Source of the DNA: Bacillus sp. 03113
GTDB lineage: Bacteria > Bacillota > Bacilli > Bacillales > Cytobacillaceae
Assembly: GCF_006546985.1 (NCBI RefSeq)
Contig: NZ_VATK01000021.1
Coordinates: forward strand, 1-64,000
Direction of reading: 5' to 3'
DNA: 64,000 nt
Part shown: positions 34,117-43,118 of the stretch, one piece after another
Numbering within the stretch: the first letter of the stretch is position 1
Layout of the letters: each line of letters opens with the position of its first letter
Program-made: the position numbers and the translations under genes
The notes under the pieces: generated by a model
The model's input: the letters and a program-made list of their open reading frames with translations, nothing else
The model's database searches: none
Told to the model about the DNA's origin: nothing

Positions 34117-35315
34117 AAATTACCCTCCTCATCTTTCGACGTAGATACACGCTCACCAAAATATATACGTAATCGATCCTCAACAAAACGTGCACTTAAA
34201 ATCGGTCTTCCTGTCAACGAACGTGGCAACGTTACTTTTCTTCGATAGGCTCCCACTTTAATCGTTAGTTCATCTCCACGTTGTGTTACATCTAAATCTT
34301 TTCCAGTGACAAAGGGGAGAGTAAGATAGAGGATAAACCCATCTTGTTCTTGCTTGACTTCCTCTACTTTTCCGACATAGAATATTTCTTCTAATTTTCT
34401 TTCTCCAAAGGCAACTTCTGCTAAATCTATTAATGCTCGTAATCCTGACACTTCAGAACTCATAAGAGGTACTCGTAGAATCGGAATCGGTTGAAAGGTA
34501 TTGGTAATCTCTTCTTCATATTGAATATGTCTCTTTTTCCACTCTGCCAGATAACCAACATCAGCATCTACCGGTAAGACACGGTTCACAACAATTGCAT
34601 CTGTATTAAACCCATATAAATTTAAATAGGTAAATGATCGTCTTGCCTCTGAAATAACCATTTTTTCGGGATTGAGAACAATTCGGACTGAGGTGATCGA
34701 GTGATCTAACAACAAACTCTGAACCTCAATGACTCGCCGGAATAATTTCTCGATATTGTCCATCACTTTGTTATCAGGAAGTTCTAATCCACCAGTTACA
34801 ATTCTTGCTACTGGTCGAGCTAGTTTTACTAAGCGACGTTGATGAGGGTATATTTTTTCCAACCACCAGGTTAAAACATTTGGATAGCTTAATAGTCGAA
34901 GGGTTTCTCCAGTAGGAGCACAATCAACAATCAAGACATCATATTTACCGCTCTCCACATGTTCAAGGATTTTCAAAAGACTGAATAACTCTTCCATGCC
35001 AGGAAAATTCATCATTTCCTCTTTATTAACATCTTTGAGGTCCGACCATTCGATGACTCGACCAAACCACGCCTGAACGACACCCCAGTTTCGCTCTGTC
35101 TCTAATAAGTTATCCACTTCTTGTCCCCAAAGGAAATCAGAAATAGGTGTAGGATCTGGTCCTAGTGGAACTTGAAATGCATCCGCTAAATTATGCGCGG
35201 CATCTGTACTCATCACTAATGTTCGTAACCCTTCTGATGACAAACGTGCCCCTGTTGCCGCAGCAATACTCGTTTTTCCTACGCCACCTTTTCCCGTATA
35301 AATGATAATTCTCAT
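34113..35315 (-). CDS. ArsA/GET3/TRC40-type ATPase with HSP20-like C-terminal domain
   Basis: A 400-residue single-unit ATPase. The deviant Walker A is GKGGVGKTSIAAATG near residue 8, the switch I region is STDAAHNLADAF, and switch II is DVLIVDCAPTGETLRLL. Residues about 315-390 form an ArsA HSP20-like sandwich (GFILYLTLPFVTGKDLDVTQ, then LPRSLTGRPI). No ArsB pump or ArsR/ArsC genes are nearby. A tail-anchored-protein or other membrane-targeting role of the GET3 kind is therefore at least as likely as arsenite efflux. A marR gene lies upstream on the same strand and a coupled small gene downstream. Confidence 0.88.
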   Translation of the reverse strand: MRIIIYTGKGGVGKTSIAAATGARLSSEGLRTLVMSTDAAHNLADAFQVPLGPDPTPISDFLWGQEVDNLLETERNWGVVQAWFGRVIEWSDLKDVNKEEMMNFPGMEELFSLLKILEHVESGKYDVLIVDCAPTGETLRLLSYPNVLTWWLEKIYPHQRRLVKLARPVARIVTGGLELPDNKVMDNIEKLFRRVIEVQSLLLDHSITSVRIVLNPEKMVISEARRSFTYLNLYGFNTDAIVVNRVLPVDADVGYLAEWKKRHIQYEEEITNTFQPIPILRVPLMSSEVSGLRALIDLAEVAFGERKLEEIFYVGKVEEVKQEQDGFILYLTLPFVTGKDLDVTQRGDELTIKVGAYRRKVTLPRSLTGRPILSARFVEDRLRIYFGERVSTSKDEEGNL

Positions 35316-35420
35316 GAAATAACCTCCTGCATGAATGGAAATCGAAAACCAATTGATTACAAGGGAAAATTAGTTCAATATCGTACTATTTCTACAAAAG
35401 AGAAACTCGGGTTTTCCAAG

Positions 35421-35897
35421 TTACTCATCTTCGATTTTAATGCGTTTAAATGTAGTATGCTCTTCTTTCTGTTCCTGTTCTGTTGTTTGAACCACTTTTG
35501 CTACTTTGAGTAGCAAAACAATTAGTTGCTCCATTTCATCCGGAGTAAGAACATCTTTTATTTTTTGAAGCATACGACTCATCGTTTCAAGCACGCGGTC
35601 CGCGAACTCTTCACCATCTGCTGTTAGACTGATCCAAGTGATACGTTGGTCATTTGCATCACGATAGTGTTGAATCAGTCCACGCTTTGTTAAGCGCTGT
35701 CTGATATTTGTGAGCGTACTTTTTTGAAGTCCCATATCTGAAGCTAACTGGGACATCGTTGCTTCTCCTCTTTGTTTTAACATAAAGAGTGCAATTAATT
35801 CGGACCGTGTCACTTTCTTCGAAATTTCATTGATCTCTTGATCAATGAGTAGTGGTTTCATCCAATTTTTCAGAAAGAGAGATAATAACTGATTCAT
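35421..35897 (-). CDS. MarR family transcriptional regulator
   Basis: About 158 residues. A winged helix-turn-helix spans about residues 45-100 (SELIALFMLKQRGEATMSQL, LQKSTLTNIRQRLTKRGLI, with the wing DANDQRITWISLT) and is flanked by dimerisation helices. The ATG at 35897 follows GGAG at six bases; a TTG four codons upstream overlaps that site. It precedes the ArsA-type gene by 105 bases on the same strand. The palindrome TACGATATCGTA lies 46 bases upstream of its start, and a matching half-site lies before arsA. Confidence 0.88.
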   Translation of the reverse strand: MNQLLSLFLKNWMKPLLIDQEINEISKKVTRSELIALFMLKQRGEATMSQLASDMGLQKSTLTNIRQRLTKRGLIQHYRDANDQRITWISLTADGEEFADRVLETMSRMLQKIKDVLTPDEMEQLIVLLLKVAKVVQTTEQEQKEEHTTFKRIKIEDE

Positions 35898-35941
35898 ATG
35901 TGTCTCCAATGTACTTGAATAATTTTCCTACTTTTATTTTA

Positions 35942-35955
35942 ATACGATATCGTAC
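35942..35955. promoter_or_regulatory. Palindrome before marR, likely operator
   Basis: TACGATATCGTA (35943-35954) is a perfect palindrome upstream of the marR-type gene. The half-site ATATCGTAC recurs at 35379-35387, upstream of the ArsA-type gene, so both transcripts may be controlled by this regulator. Confidence 0.6.
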
Positions 35956-36093
35956 TTTTATCAAGTGTAACTTATGGATTTATTATTATGTCATTTATTA
36001 GACTTCTGCGTCACTTTTGGGTAATAATCAGTGAAAATATGATCTTGGACGATGAAGTTGCGGCTTTCATTATATTGATCATGATGATTAAAA

Positions 36094-36130
36094 ATAGCCC
36101 CAACCAATAAATAAAATTGGTTAGAGCTAT
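36094..36130 (-). terminator. Terminator of the isoleucyl-tRNA synthetase gene
   Basis: ATAGCCCCAACCAAT (36094-36108) and ATTGGTTAGAGCTAT (36116-36130) pair with some G-U. On the minus strand TTTTTAATC follows. It starts nine bases after the ileS stop codon. Confidence 0.8.
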
Positions 36131-36138
36131 ATAAACCA

Positions 36139-39100
36139 TTATTTTTCAATAAATAATCCTAAATTCTCTCCTTCCACTTTAAAACTTTTCATGTCTGCAA
36201 CTTCCTTGAAATATATGGAATTTAGAATGAGACTGCTCTGTAACAATGAGTCATGCTTCATGAGCATTTCCTGTATTTCAGGTTCAATATTCATATACAA
36301 ATTAATTCTTAAATCTACAGGTAGGTTTAATTCTTTTCTGTAAGTCTGTACAGCTCTGATTATTTCTCTAACCATTCCTTCTTCTTTAAGTTCCTTATTT
36401 AGGATTGTTTCAAGAATAACAAGGTAGGATTCACTTTCGGCAAGACTAAATCCTTCTTTTGCCATTTTTTGTACAATGAAATCTTCTTCATCTAGTTTTA
36501 TTATCTGACCATTTTTAAATGTCATATTAACATGGCCATTTTCAAGCAAAGTAGTAATTTCTTCTGTACTGAAATTACTAATCCTTTTCTGAACTTCACC
36601 AATCATTTTTCCAAGCTTTGGTCCAGCAATCGGAAAATTCAACTTAAGGTTATAATGTAACAAACTAGAATGATCATTACTAAAATGAACTTGTTTGACG
36701 TTTGTTTCATCTTTTATAATCGATGCATACAATTTTAAGTTAGAAACGCTTGATCGTTTAGATGATAGAACATATAAATTCGCCAGGGGCTGTTTAGTCT
36801 TAATGCTAACTGAATTTCTGACTGATCTTGTTAGCTCAACAACCTGTAATACGGCACTCATATCCTTTTCTAATTCATTATCAACAAGTTGCTTGTTAGG
36901 TTTTGGATAATCTGATAGATGAACACTTGTTTTTTCGAGATCTGAATAAATATCATCCGCAATGAAAGGTGCATAAGGTGCGATAAGTTGAGAAACCTTC
37001 TTAAGTACTTCGTAAAGTGTACTAAATGCAGCCTTCTTATCTTCACTCATTCCACTACTCCAGAATCGCTGTCTCGATCTTCTTACATACCAGTTACTTA
37101 GTTCTTCGATAAAAGATGAAATCGTTCTTGCACCTGCTGTAAAATCATACGCATCTAGATATTTTCTAACTTCTCCTATCATTGTATTTAATCGAGACAA
37201 AATCCAATTGTCTAGAGTTGAACGGCTTCCACCAAGGTCGGTACTTGGATTAAAATGATCAATTTTGGCGTACATTGAATAAAAAGCATGGACGTTTACT
37301 AGTGTATCAATCACTTTCGATTTAGCTTGGCTGACTATTTGTTTAGAAAAACGCTTGTTATTCCATGGTGCACTATCAACAAGCAAAGCCCAACGCAGTG
37401 CATCTGCCCCAAATTCTTCAATAAGCTCTACCGGATTAAGAGCATTTCCTTTACTCTTTGACATCTTTTGACCATTCTCATCTAAAATATGCCCTAAAGA
37501 AAGAACTCGTTTAAATGGCGTTTTCCCAGTAAACAAAGCTGATACTGCAAGTAAGCTGTAAAACCAGCCTCTTGTTTGATCCACACCCTCCGCAATAACA
37601 TCGGCCGGGAATTGTTTATTAAATAATTCCTTGTTCTCAAAAGGGTAATGATATTGTGCAAAAGGCATAGAACCACTGTCAAACCAAACGTCTATCACTT
37701 CACTTGTCCGTGTCATAGTCGATCCACATGAACATTTAAGTTGCACCTTGTCTACGTAAGGCTTGTGTAATTCAATATCATTTGGAACAACAGTAGTAGC
37801 ATGACGCTGCAATTCTTCGATTGAATTTGGAGCCAGCTCATTTCCACACTCTTTACATTCCCAAATGTTTAACGGTGTACCCCAATACCTATTCCTTCCA
37901 ATATTCCAATCCACCATGTTATCTAAAAACTTTCCAAATCTTCCGTCTTTCATATGATGAGGGAACCACTCAACGGATTGATTGTTTGCTTGCATTCGTT
38001 CTTTTACGGCTGTTGTTTTAATAAACCAACCTTCCATTGCGTAGTAAATAAGCGGACTATCACAACGCCAGCAATGAGGATAACTATGTTCATACTTTTG
38101 TTTGTCGAACAACAAATTCTTTTTAGACAGCATTTTAATAATTTCTACATCGCAATCTTTTACAAACCTTCCTGCAAGTGGGATTATGTTTTCTTGATAG
38201 CGGCCTTTGCTGTCAACAATGTTAACAAAATCAAACTCGTTATTTTTAACTACATAATAATCGTCTTCTCCATATGCTGGCGCTATATGAACTAGACCTG
38301 TTCCACTTGTATTTGTTACAAAATCAGCTGCCACAACTTGATGGCCTTTTGTAATCGAAATAAAGTCAAAAGGTGCTTCATATGAAATACCAACTAAGTC
38401 TTCACCTTTCAGAACACTAACTATTTCATAATTTTCTTTCATGACAGTATCCACTAGGCTTTCTGCAACAATATATACCTCTGTGCCTCTCTTAACTTTG
38501 GCATAGTTCATGTCTGGATTTACCGCAATTGCGACATTCGCAGGGAGTGTCCAAGGCGTTGTTGTCCATCCTAACAAATGCTCATTTTCAGATCCAACTA
38601 TGCGAAATTTTGCCGTTGCTGATAGATCCGTGACATCTTTGTATCCTTGTGCAACTTCATGGGAGCTGAGTGATGTTTCGCAATCGGGACAGTAAGGGAC
38701 GACACGATGACCTTTATACAAGTAGCCTTTTCTATGAATCGTTGAAAGAATGTTCCAGACTGACTCTATATAACTGTTCTCTAAAGTGATGTAAGGTTTA
38801 TCCATGTCTACCCAATAACCAAGTGATTCAGTAAATTGCCTCCATTCTTTTTCATATGCAAAAACGCTCTCTTTGCATTTTTCAATGAATTCTTCTACAC
38901 CATATTTTTCAATCTCATCCTTACCACGGATTTGTAATTGTTTTTCAACTCCTAGTTCTACAGGTAAACCATGAGTGTCCCATCCAGCTTTTCTTAATAC
39001 TTGATATCCTGTCATCGTTTTATATCTGGCAACAAAATCTTTAATGGTTCGACCTAATGCATGACCTGCATGCGGCATACCATTGGCAGTTGGGGGGCCC

Positions 39101-39216
39101 TCATAAAAAACAAAGGTATCATTCCCTTCTCGGTTCAAAATAGATTTTTGAAAGGTATCATTTCTTTTCCATCCATCTCTAATTCTTCGTTCTCTTTCTA
39201 AAGGAGTTTCTTTCAC
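36139..39216 (-). CDS. ileS: Isoleucyl-tRNA synthetase, long (type 2-like) form
   Basis: About 1025 residues of a class I aminoacyl-tRNA synthetase that charges tRNA-Ile. The HIGH motif is PHAGHALGR near residue 52. The ATP motif KMSKSKGN lies near residue 595. The editing domain contains [18 protein letters not shown]. The C-terminal anticodon-binding helices ([12 protein letters not shown]) are followed by a long tail without the zinc cysteines of the common bacterial form. This resembles the eukaryote-like IleS2 type often linked to natural mupirocin tolerance, which is an inference. The GTG at 39216 is eight bases behind GAGG. A T-box-like leader precedes it. Confidence 0.93.
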   Translation of the reverse strand: MKETPLERERRIRDGWKRNDTFQKSILNREGNDTFVFYEGPPTANGMPHAGHALGRTIKDFVARYKTMTGYQVLRKAGWDTHGLPVELGVEKQLQIRGKDEIEKYGVEEFIEKCKESVFAYEKEWRQFTESLGYWVDMDKPYITLENSYIESVWNILSTIHRKGYLYKGHRVVPYCPDCETSLSSHEVAQGYKDVTDLSATAKFRIVGSENEHLLGWTTTPWTLPANVAIAVNPDMNYAKVKRGTEVYIVAESLVDTVMKENYEIVSVLKGEDLVGISYEAPFDFISITKGHQVVAADFVTNTSGTGLVHIAPAYGEDDYYVVKNNEFDFVNIVDSKGRYQENIIPLAGRFVKDCDVEIIKMLSKKNLLFDKQKYEHSYPHCWRCDSPLIYYAMEGWFIKTTAVKERMQANNQSVEWFPHHMKDGRFGKFLDNMVDWNIGRNRYWGTPLNIWECKECGNELAPNSIEELQRHATTVVPNDIELHKPYVDKVQLKCSCGSTMTRTSEVIDVWFDSGSMPFAQYHYPFENKELFNKQFPADVIAEGVDQTRGWFYSLLAVSALFTGKTPFKRVLSLGHILDENGQKMSKSKGNALNPVELIEEFGADALRWALLVDSAPWNNKRFSKQIVSQAKSKVIDTLVNVHAFYSMYAKIDHFNPSTDLGGSRSTLDNWILSRLNTMIGEVRKYLDAYDFTAGARTISSFIEELSNWYVRRSRQRFWSSGMSEDKKAAFSTLYEVLKKVSQLIAPYAPFIADDIYSDLEKTSVHLSDYPKPNKQLVDNELEKDMSAVLQVVELTRSVRNSVSIKTKQPLANLYVLSSKRSSVSNLKLYASIIKDETNVKQVHFSNDHSSLLHYNLKLNFPIAGPKLGKMIGEVQKRISNFSTEEITTLLENGHVNMTFKNGQIIKLDEEDFIVQKMAKEGFSLAESESYLVILETILNKELKEEGMVREIIRAVQTYRKELNLPVDLRINLYMNIEPEIQEMLMKHDSLLQSSLILNSIYFKEVADMKSFKVEGENLGLFIEK

Positions 39217-39235
39217 GTCTATCACCTCTTTATAT

Positions 39236-39525
39236 TAAATAAAAAAACTCGAACCTTAAATACGTAGGATCGAGTTTTATGGAAAATATTTCCTTTTATA
39301 ATAAAAATAAAAAACCATTAGTAGTGGTTTTTAAATCATCTCACTACGTACTATCATACGCGTTCTTTTTATCGGTAGAATACCGTCAAAGCCTATTCAT
39401 ATTCAGCTTTGCTTCTCGGAGAGGATTTTCATTATGGTCTTAACGTTGACTTTCAGCAATGCGTCAACTCTCTGTAGATAAGAATTACATAACTACTCTT
39501 TCTCGTCATTGAATTCAATATTTTG
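39236..39525 (-). promoter_or_regulatory. T-box-like leader of ileS
   Basis: The 290-base minus-strand leader carries stem-I landmarks of tRNA-sensing T-boxes: GACGAGAAAGAGTAG near its start, and CAGAGAGTTGACG followed by GCTGAAAGTCAACG in the apical part. Next is a GAAAATCCTCTC stretch that contains a possible isoleucine specifier AUC. Two terminator hairpins follow, one at 39310-39332 (AAAAACCA/TGGTTTTT) and one at 39243-39277 (AAAACTCGA/TCGAGTTTT). GTAGTG on the minus strand can pair with CACTAC of the first hairpin, offering an antiterminator. The canonical T-box phrase GGGTGGTACCGCG is not found, so this is a variant or partly degraded. Confidence 0.6.
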
Positions 39526-39534
39526 TTTGTTATA

Positions 39535-39563
39535 ATCGTACGGTGTAAAATTGTAAAAGTCAA
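39535..39563 (-). promoter_or_regulatory. Sigma-A-type promoter of the ileS leader
   Basis: On the minus strand TTGACT (39563-39558) is 17 bases from TACGAT (39540-39535), just upstream of the T-box-like leader. Confidence 0.6.
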
Positions 39564-39783
39564 GATAATTAAGATCCAGATTAATGTAGATGGATCATTT
39601 ATTTCTATTCAAATGGAATGTGCTTCTGTTCTGATTAACTATTAATTAATATCTCTAATGACTAATGTTGCTTCATTTTTTTAGATAAATGATAACTTTT
39701 AATACTTATGTTAGCATAATAATGAAAAATAGTGATACCCATATTCTTGCCGGATCTTTTGTATATGAAAGGGGTGTTCTACC

Positions 39784-40032
39784 ATGGAAATTAGATGGAA
39801 AATAGAAGAGATAGTATTTGAAACACTGAGGGAATCTGAGGTATGGGCGGATTCCCTAGCAAATGAATTTCATGGAAGAACCATTGATGGGTATATAACC
39901 CCTGACTTTAAAATAGCTTATACTCTTTTATTTTTCCTTGCTTCAAATCATACATTCAGAGTTTACGCAGAAGAATGTCTTATGAATGATTTATGTGTTT
40001 ATAAGGTTTGGGTAGCTTTTTTGTCTGATTAA
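39784..40032 (+). CDS. Hypothetical 82-residue protein
   Basis: A small acidic protein (starts MEIRWKIEEIVFETLRESEV) that I do not recognise. It has a mixed hydrophobic middle (IAYTLLFFLASNHTFRVYAE) but no clear membrane helix, and two cysteines near the end. The ATG follows GAAAGGGG at a usable distance. It stands alone between the ileS leader and a GNAT gene; the 285 bases behind it contain nothing recognisable. Confidence 0.55.
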   Translation: MEIRWKIEEIVFETLRESEVWADSLANEFHGRTIDGYITPDFKIAYTLLFFLASNHTFRVYAEECLMNDLCVYKVWVAFLSD

Positions 40033-40317
40033 TATTTTTACAGACAGAATTATTCCCTACTAACCCATTTATTCAGCAAAGTTTGGCTACAAGAAATACC
40101 ACTGACAGAAAAATGTGTAAAGTTATGATCACGGTATCTGAACCCAGCACATCACCTAATTATACGAAAACAAAAGATAGTTAACATAATATTATTATTT
40201 AATACTTAATCTTCTTAGTCATAGGCTATGTTGATTTTACAATACAATATTGGACATTCATAGATTTGATTTATCTTATTTATTCGCGGATTGTTGAACC
40301 CAATAGCTTATAAGTCT

Positions 40318-40863
40318 TCATTCATTAAATCTTCCCATCATAATGGTGTTATAGTATTTACCGTCAGAAAGGATTTTGTCTTTTTTTAAAATACCTTCTA
40401 TTTCAAAGCCAAGATTTTTATAAAGTTTAATGGCTTTTTCATTTGTTTCTAAAACATTCAAAGTGATTTTTTTAATACCATTGGTGTCAGCCCAAGAAAT
40501 AGATTCTTTTAAAAGATTTTTCCCAATACCGTATCCCCAAAAATCTTTTAATACGCATACTCCAAATTCTATTTTATGAGAGAATCTATTTAAATGATTT
40601 CCTTCGCATCTTGAAAAACCAACGATCCGATCATGAACTACAGCAACTAAAAATAAGTTTCTTGGATTCTTAGTGTCCGTTTGTATAATCTGCTCAAATC
40701 CTGGGACATCTATGAACGCCTCACCTTTTTCTCTGTCCAAATTTTCGGTTTCACCATCAATCTTTAATCTTAATTCAGACAAATCTTTTGCATCCTTATC
40801 GATGGCAGCTCTAACAGTATAATTGATCCCATTAACATAAAATTCTTGTTTGTTAATTATCAT
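40318..40863 (-). CDS. GNAT family N-acetyltransferase
   Basis: About 181 residues with the complete GNAT core. A beta-bulge strand GFSRCEG is followed by VLKDFWGYGIGKNLLKESIS, in which GYGIGK is the acetyl-CoA pyrophosphate loop. LNVLETNEKAIKLYKNLGF, the usual RimI-like ending, comes next. The ATG at 40863 is preceded by GGGGGAT; upstream in-frame starts lack a site. The closest relatives in style are small-molecule or spermidine-type acetyltransferases, but the substrate is not readable. It lies 44 bases downstream of the recombinase gene. Confidence 0.85.
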   Translation of the reverse strand: MIINKQEFYVNGINYTVRAAIDKDAKDLSELRLKIDGETENLDREKGEAFIDVPGFEQIIQTDTKNPRNLFLVAVVHDRIVGFSRCEGNHLNRFSHKIEFGVCVLKDFWGYGIGKNLLKESISWADTNGIKKITLNVLETNEKAIKLYKNLGFEIEGILKKDKILSDGKYYNTIMMGRFNE

Positions 40864-40907
40864 GATATCCCCCATACACATTTGTTTACATAACATTATT
40901 ATTGTTG

Positions 40908-41870
40908 CTAATCAAAATAATCATGTACATCCATATCCATTGCTCTTTCCTTTTGCTTGTCAGATACATGAGTGTATTTTTGAGTTGTATTTAAGTTGCT
41001 ATGCCCCAATAACTCCTGCACTGTCCGAATGTCCTTCCCATCTCGAACTAAGTGTGTCGCAAACGTATGCCGTAATTTATGACTGGAAATTCCTTTCACT
41101 TTCCAGCTCTCAAAAGGTAGCTCTCGCTCAAGACTTTGACAAATTCCTTCTGTTATTTCTTGTATTCTTCGTCTAGAAATTCTTTTTCCTCTCCTTGAAA
41201 TAAAAACAGCATCCTCCTCCCCCTTTATCGGAAAGATCCGCTCCAGTTTGATATAGGCAATCAATTCTTCAAATAATTTTTTTGGCAATGGAATATACCT
41301 CGATTTATTTCCTTTTCCTAGAACAGTAATGCCTCTTTTTTCAAAATGGAGCGAGGATTTATTTAAGTGATGGATTTCTGTTACACGCAGACCGGCAAAA
41401 GCCATTAACCCCATCATCACTTTATTTCGATTTATATGCTGCTTTTGCGATACTTTTTCGATTTGATGAAAAAAGCTTCTTAGTTCGTCTTTTTCTAAAT
41501 ACGCTGGCAGTTTTCCTTTCGGCTCCTTTGCCGCTTCCATATGTAAGGTGGGATTTTGATCAACAAGCTCATATTCCCCTAAGCATTTGTAAAAGGAACG
41601 TATGGCAGATAACCTTCGATTTCTAGATGAAGCTGCATTATCCCGCTGCACCTTCAGTTCATTCATAAAAAGTGTAATATGAATTTTTTTGACTGAGTCA
41701 AGGTCTACTCTTTCCTCTTTTTTTCGAGTAAGAAAACGTAGAAAGAATAAAATGTCTCTTTTGTAATTTTCAATCGTAAAGGAGGAATATTCTTTATTAT
41801 CCAAATGAGTTTCAAATAGCATAAGCTCTTCCTCATACCAATTGGAAAGAGTTTCATTTGTAATTGTCAT
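40908..41870 (-). CDS. Tyrosine recombinase of the XerC/XerD family
   Basis: A 320-residue recombinase. An N-terminal SAM-like core-binding domain (SFTIENYKRDILFFLRFL; RNRRLSAIRSFYKCL) is followed by the catalytic domain. All catalytic residues are visible: arginine in AGLRVTE, lysine in LGKGNKSR, HKLRHTFATH, histidine in LGHSN, and the nucleophile in TQKYTHVS. It is slightly longer than canonical XerC/D. The ATG follows GGAGG. No phage or transposon genes surround it. A dif-like site lies 65 bases upstream, so it may be a self-contained Xer system rather than the housekeeping pair. Confidence 0.9.
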   Translation of the reverse strand: MTITNETLSNWYEEELMLFETHLDNKEYSSFTIENYKRDILFFLRFLTRKKEERVDLDSVKKIHITLFMNELKVQRDNAASSRNRRLSAIRSFYKCLGEYELVDQNPTLHMEAAKEPKGKLPAYLEKDELRSFFHQIEKVSQKQHINRNKVMMGLMAFAGLRVTEIHHLNKSSLHFEKRGITVLGKGNKSRYIPLPKKLFEELIAYIKLERIFPIKGEEDAVFISRRGKRISRRRIQEITEGICQSLERELPFESWKVKGISSHKLRHTFATHLVRDGKDIRTVQELLGHSNLNTTQKYTHVSDKQKERAMDMDVHDYFD

Positions 41871-41934
41871 TTTGAACCTCCGTTAAATCTAAATTCAGGA
41901 TTTTATCTTTCAATTATACTATGTTTCTATCAAA

Positions 41935-41962
41935 ACCGCACATAAGAGATATTATGCGCGGT
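41935..41962. promoter_or_regulatory. dif-like Xer recombination site (11-6-11)
   Basis: The left arm ACCGCACATAA, a 6-base centre GAGATA and the right arm TTATGCGCGGT give exactly the 28-bp layout of chromosomal dif sites. The inner bases CATAA and TTATG match the conserved inner ends of known dif arms. The arms are complementary except at one position. It lies 65 bases upstream of the recombinase start. An alternative reading is an autoregulatory operator. Confidence 0.6.
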
Positions 41963-42027
41963 AATGTTGAAATGATAGTTTTTAAAAGAATAACCTATAG
42001 TTTTGTTATTATTGCTACATAAAAAAT

Positions 42028-42060
42028 AGCCACCATCCAAATCACTTTTGGATGGTGGCT
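42028..42060 (-). terminator. Terminator of the LysR gene
   Basis: AGCCACCATCCAAA (42028-42041) and TTTGGATGGTGGCT (42047-42060) form a perfect 14-bp stem followed on the minus strand by ATTTTTTAT. Confidence 0.92.
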
Positions 42061-42092
42061 TTCATAATCAAATGAACATATTTCAATACGTT

Positions 42093-42995
42093 TTAATCTG
42101 TACTCTCCTTTTTAAACAACTCAATAAATCGCCGAGCACTTTTAGAAAGATATCGATTTTTTAGCCACACAATTCCTACATCGGATTGTACGGTGGTATC
42201 AGGCATGTCAAATAATTCAATGTCAGAGATTGGAAAAGAAGACAAGACAGACTTTGGAAGAATGGTCACTCCTATCCCGGCTACGACTAAAGCGATGGTA
42301 ATAGCTACACTTGAACATTCGGATATGATATTCGGCTCAAAACCTAATCGTCTACACTCATTGACAATTTTTTCATTCAATTGAATCGTTTTATCACTTT
42401 TTAAGGCTATTAAAGGGATATTTTCTAAATCCTTTAATAAAAACGAAGTTTGAATAGGTCTCCAATTCCGTTTTTTAGGAACAACAATCACAAAAGGATC
42501 GGATGGCAAACGAAGAATTTCATATCTACTTATATCGTAATTCGATTCAAAGGGAAGTCGTGTCATAACCAACTCAATGCTTCGATTCTCTAGATATTCT
42601 CCTAAAACTGAATGGTCACCCTCTAAAATCTTAAAAGTAACATGTGGATAACGTTCCCGAAAAAAAGCGATTTTCTCAGGTAGCAAGGAAACGCAGGTGA
42701 ATACAGATCCGATCGATAGCATTCCTTGTATCCCTTGATCGATTTCTTTGATTTCAGTGATTGTTTCATTTAATTGATGAATAATACTTTCTGCTTTTGA
42801 TTGTAAAATAGTGCCTGCTTCCGTTAAAGTCATCTGCTTGCCATTTCGATCAAATAACGTCACACCTAATTCTTCCTCCATTATTTTTAATTGACGACTT
42901 AATGGCGGCTGTTCGATGTTTAGCGTTTTAGCAGCACGAGTAATTTGTCCTTCTTTTGCTATGGCTAAAAAATATCGAAGCTGACGTACATCCAA
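42093..42995 (-). CDS. LysR family transcriptional regulator
   Basis: A 300-residue regulator. The N-terminal winged helix is diagnostic (MDVRQLRYFLAIAKEGQITR, then PPLSRQLKIMEEELGVTLF). It is followed by a two-lobed periplasmic-binding-like sensor domain. It is transcribed divergently from the ACT-MFS gene with a 123-base shared region containing the palindrome ATGATATCAT. That is the usual arrangement for a LysR activator and its target, so it probably controls the transporter. Because the transporter carries an amino-acid-sensing ACT domain, the effector may be an amino acid (inference). Confidence 0.9.
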   Translation of the reverse strand: MDVRQLRYFLAIAKEGQITRAAKTLNIEQPPLSRQLKIMEEELGVTLFDRNGKQMTLTEAGTILQSKAESIIHQLNETITEIKEIDQGIQGMLSIGSVFTCVSLLPEKIAFFRERYPHVTFKILEGDHSVLGEYLENRSIELVMTRLPFESNYDISRYEILRLPSDPFVIVVPKKRNWRPIQTSFLLKDLENIPLIALKSDKTIQLNEKIVNECRRLGFEPNIISECSSVAITIALVVAGIGVTILPKSVLSSFPISDIELFDMPDTTVQSDVGIVWLKNRYLSKSARRFIELFKKESTD

Positions 42996-43073
42996 TGATT
43001 AACCCTCCCATACATCTATACTTTTTTGATATGGTTTACAAACAATACAGATATTTTTCATATATACAATTGA

Positions 43074-43083
43074 ATGATATCAT
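43074..43083. promoter_or_regulatory. Candidate LysR binding site
   Basis: ATGATATCAT is a perfect palindrome 36 bases before the start of the ACT-MFS gene. A related TGATATGG lies at 43027-43034. Confidence 0.4.
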
Positions 43084-43118
43084 AAAATTAGACTTATAGA
43101 GAAGGAGGAATAAGTTAC

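Noticed and set aside
34113-35315. Arsenic resistance operon
   Set aside because: Only an ArsA-like ATPase is present; no ArsB/Acr3, ArsR, ArsC or ArsD genes are adjacent, so the name would mislead.
40908-41870. Prophage or integrative element carried by the tyrosine recombinase
   Set aside because: No phage, conjugation or cargo genes adjoin it, and neighbours are ordinary chromosomal genes; a Xer-type role fits better.
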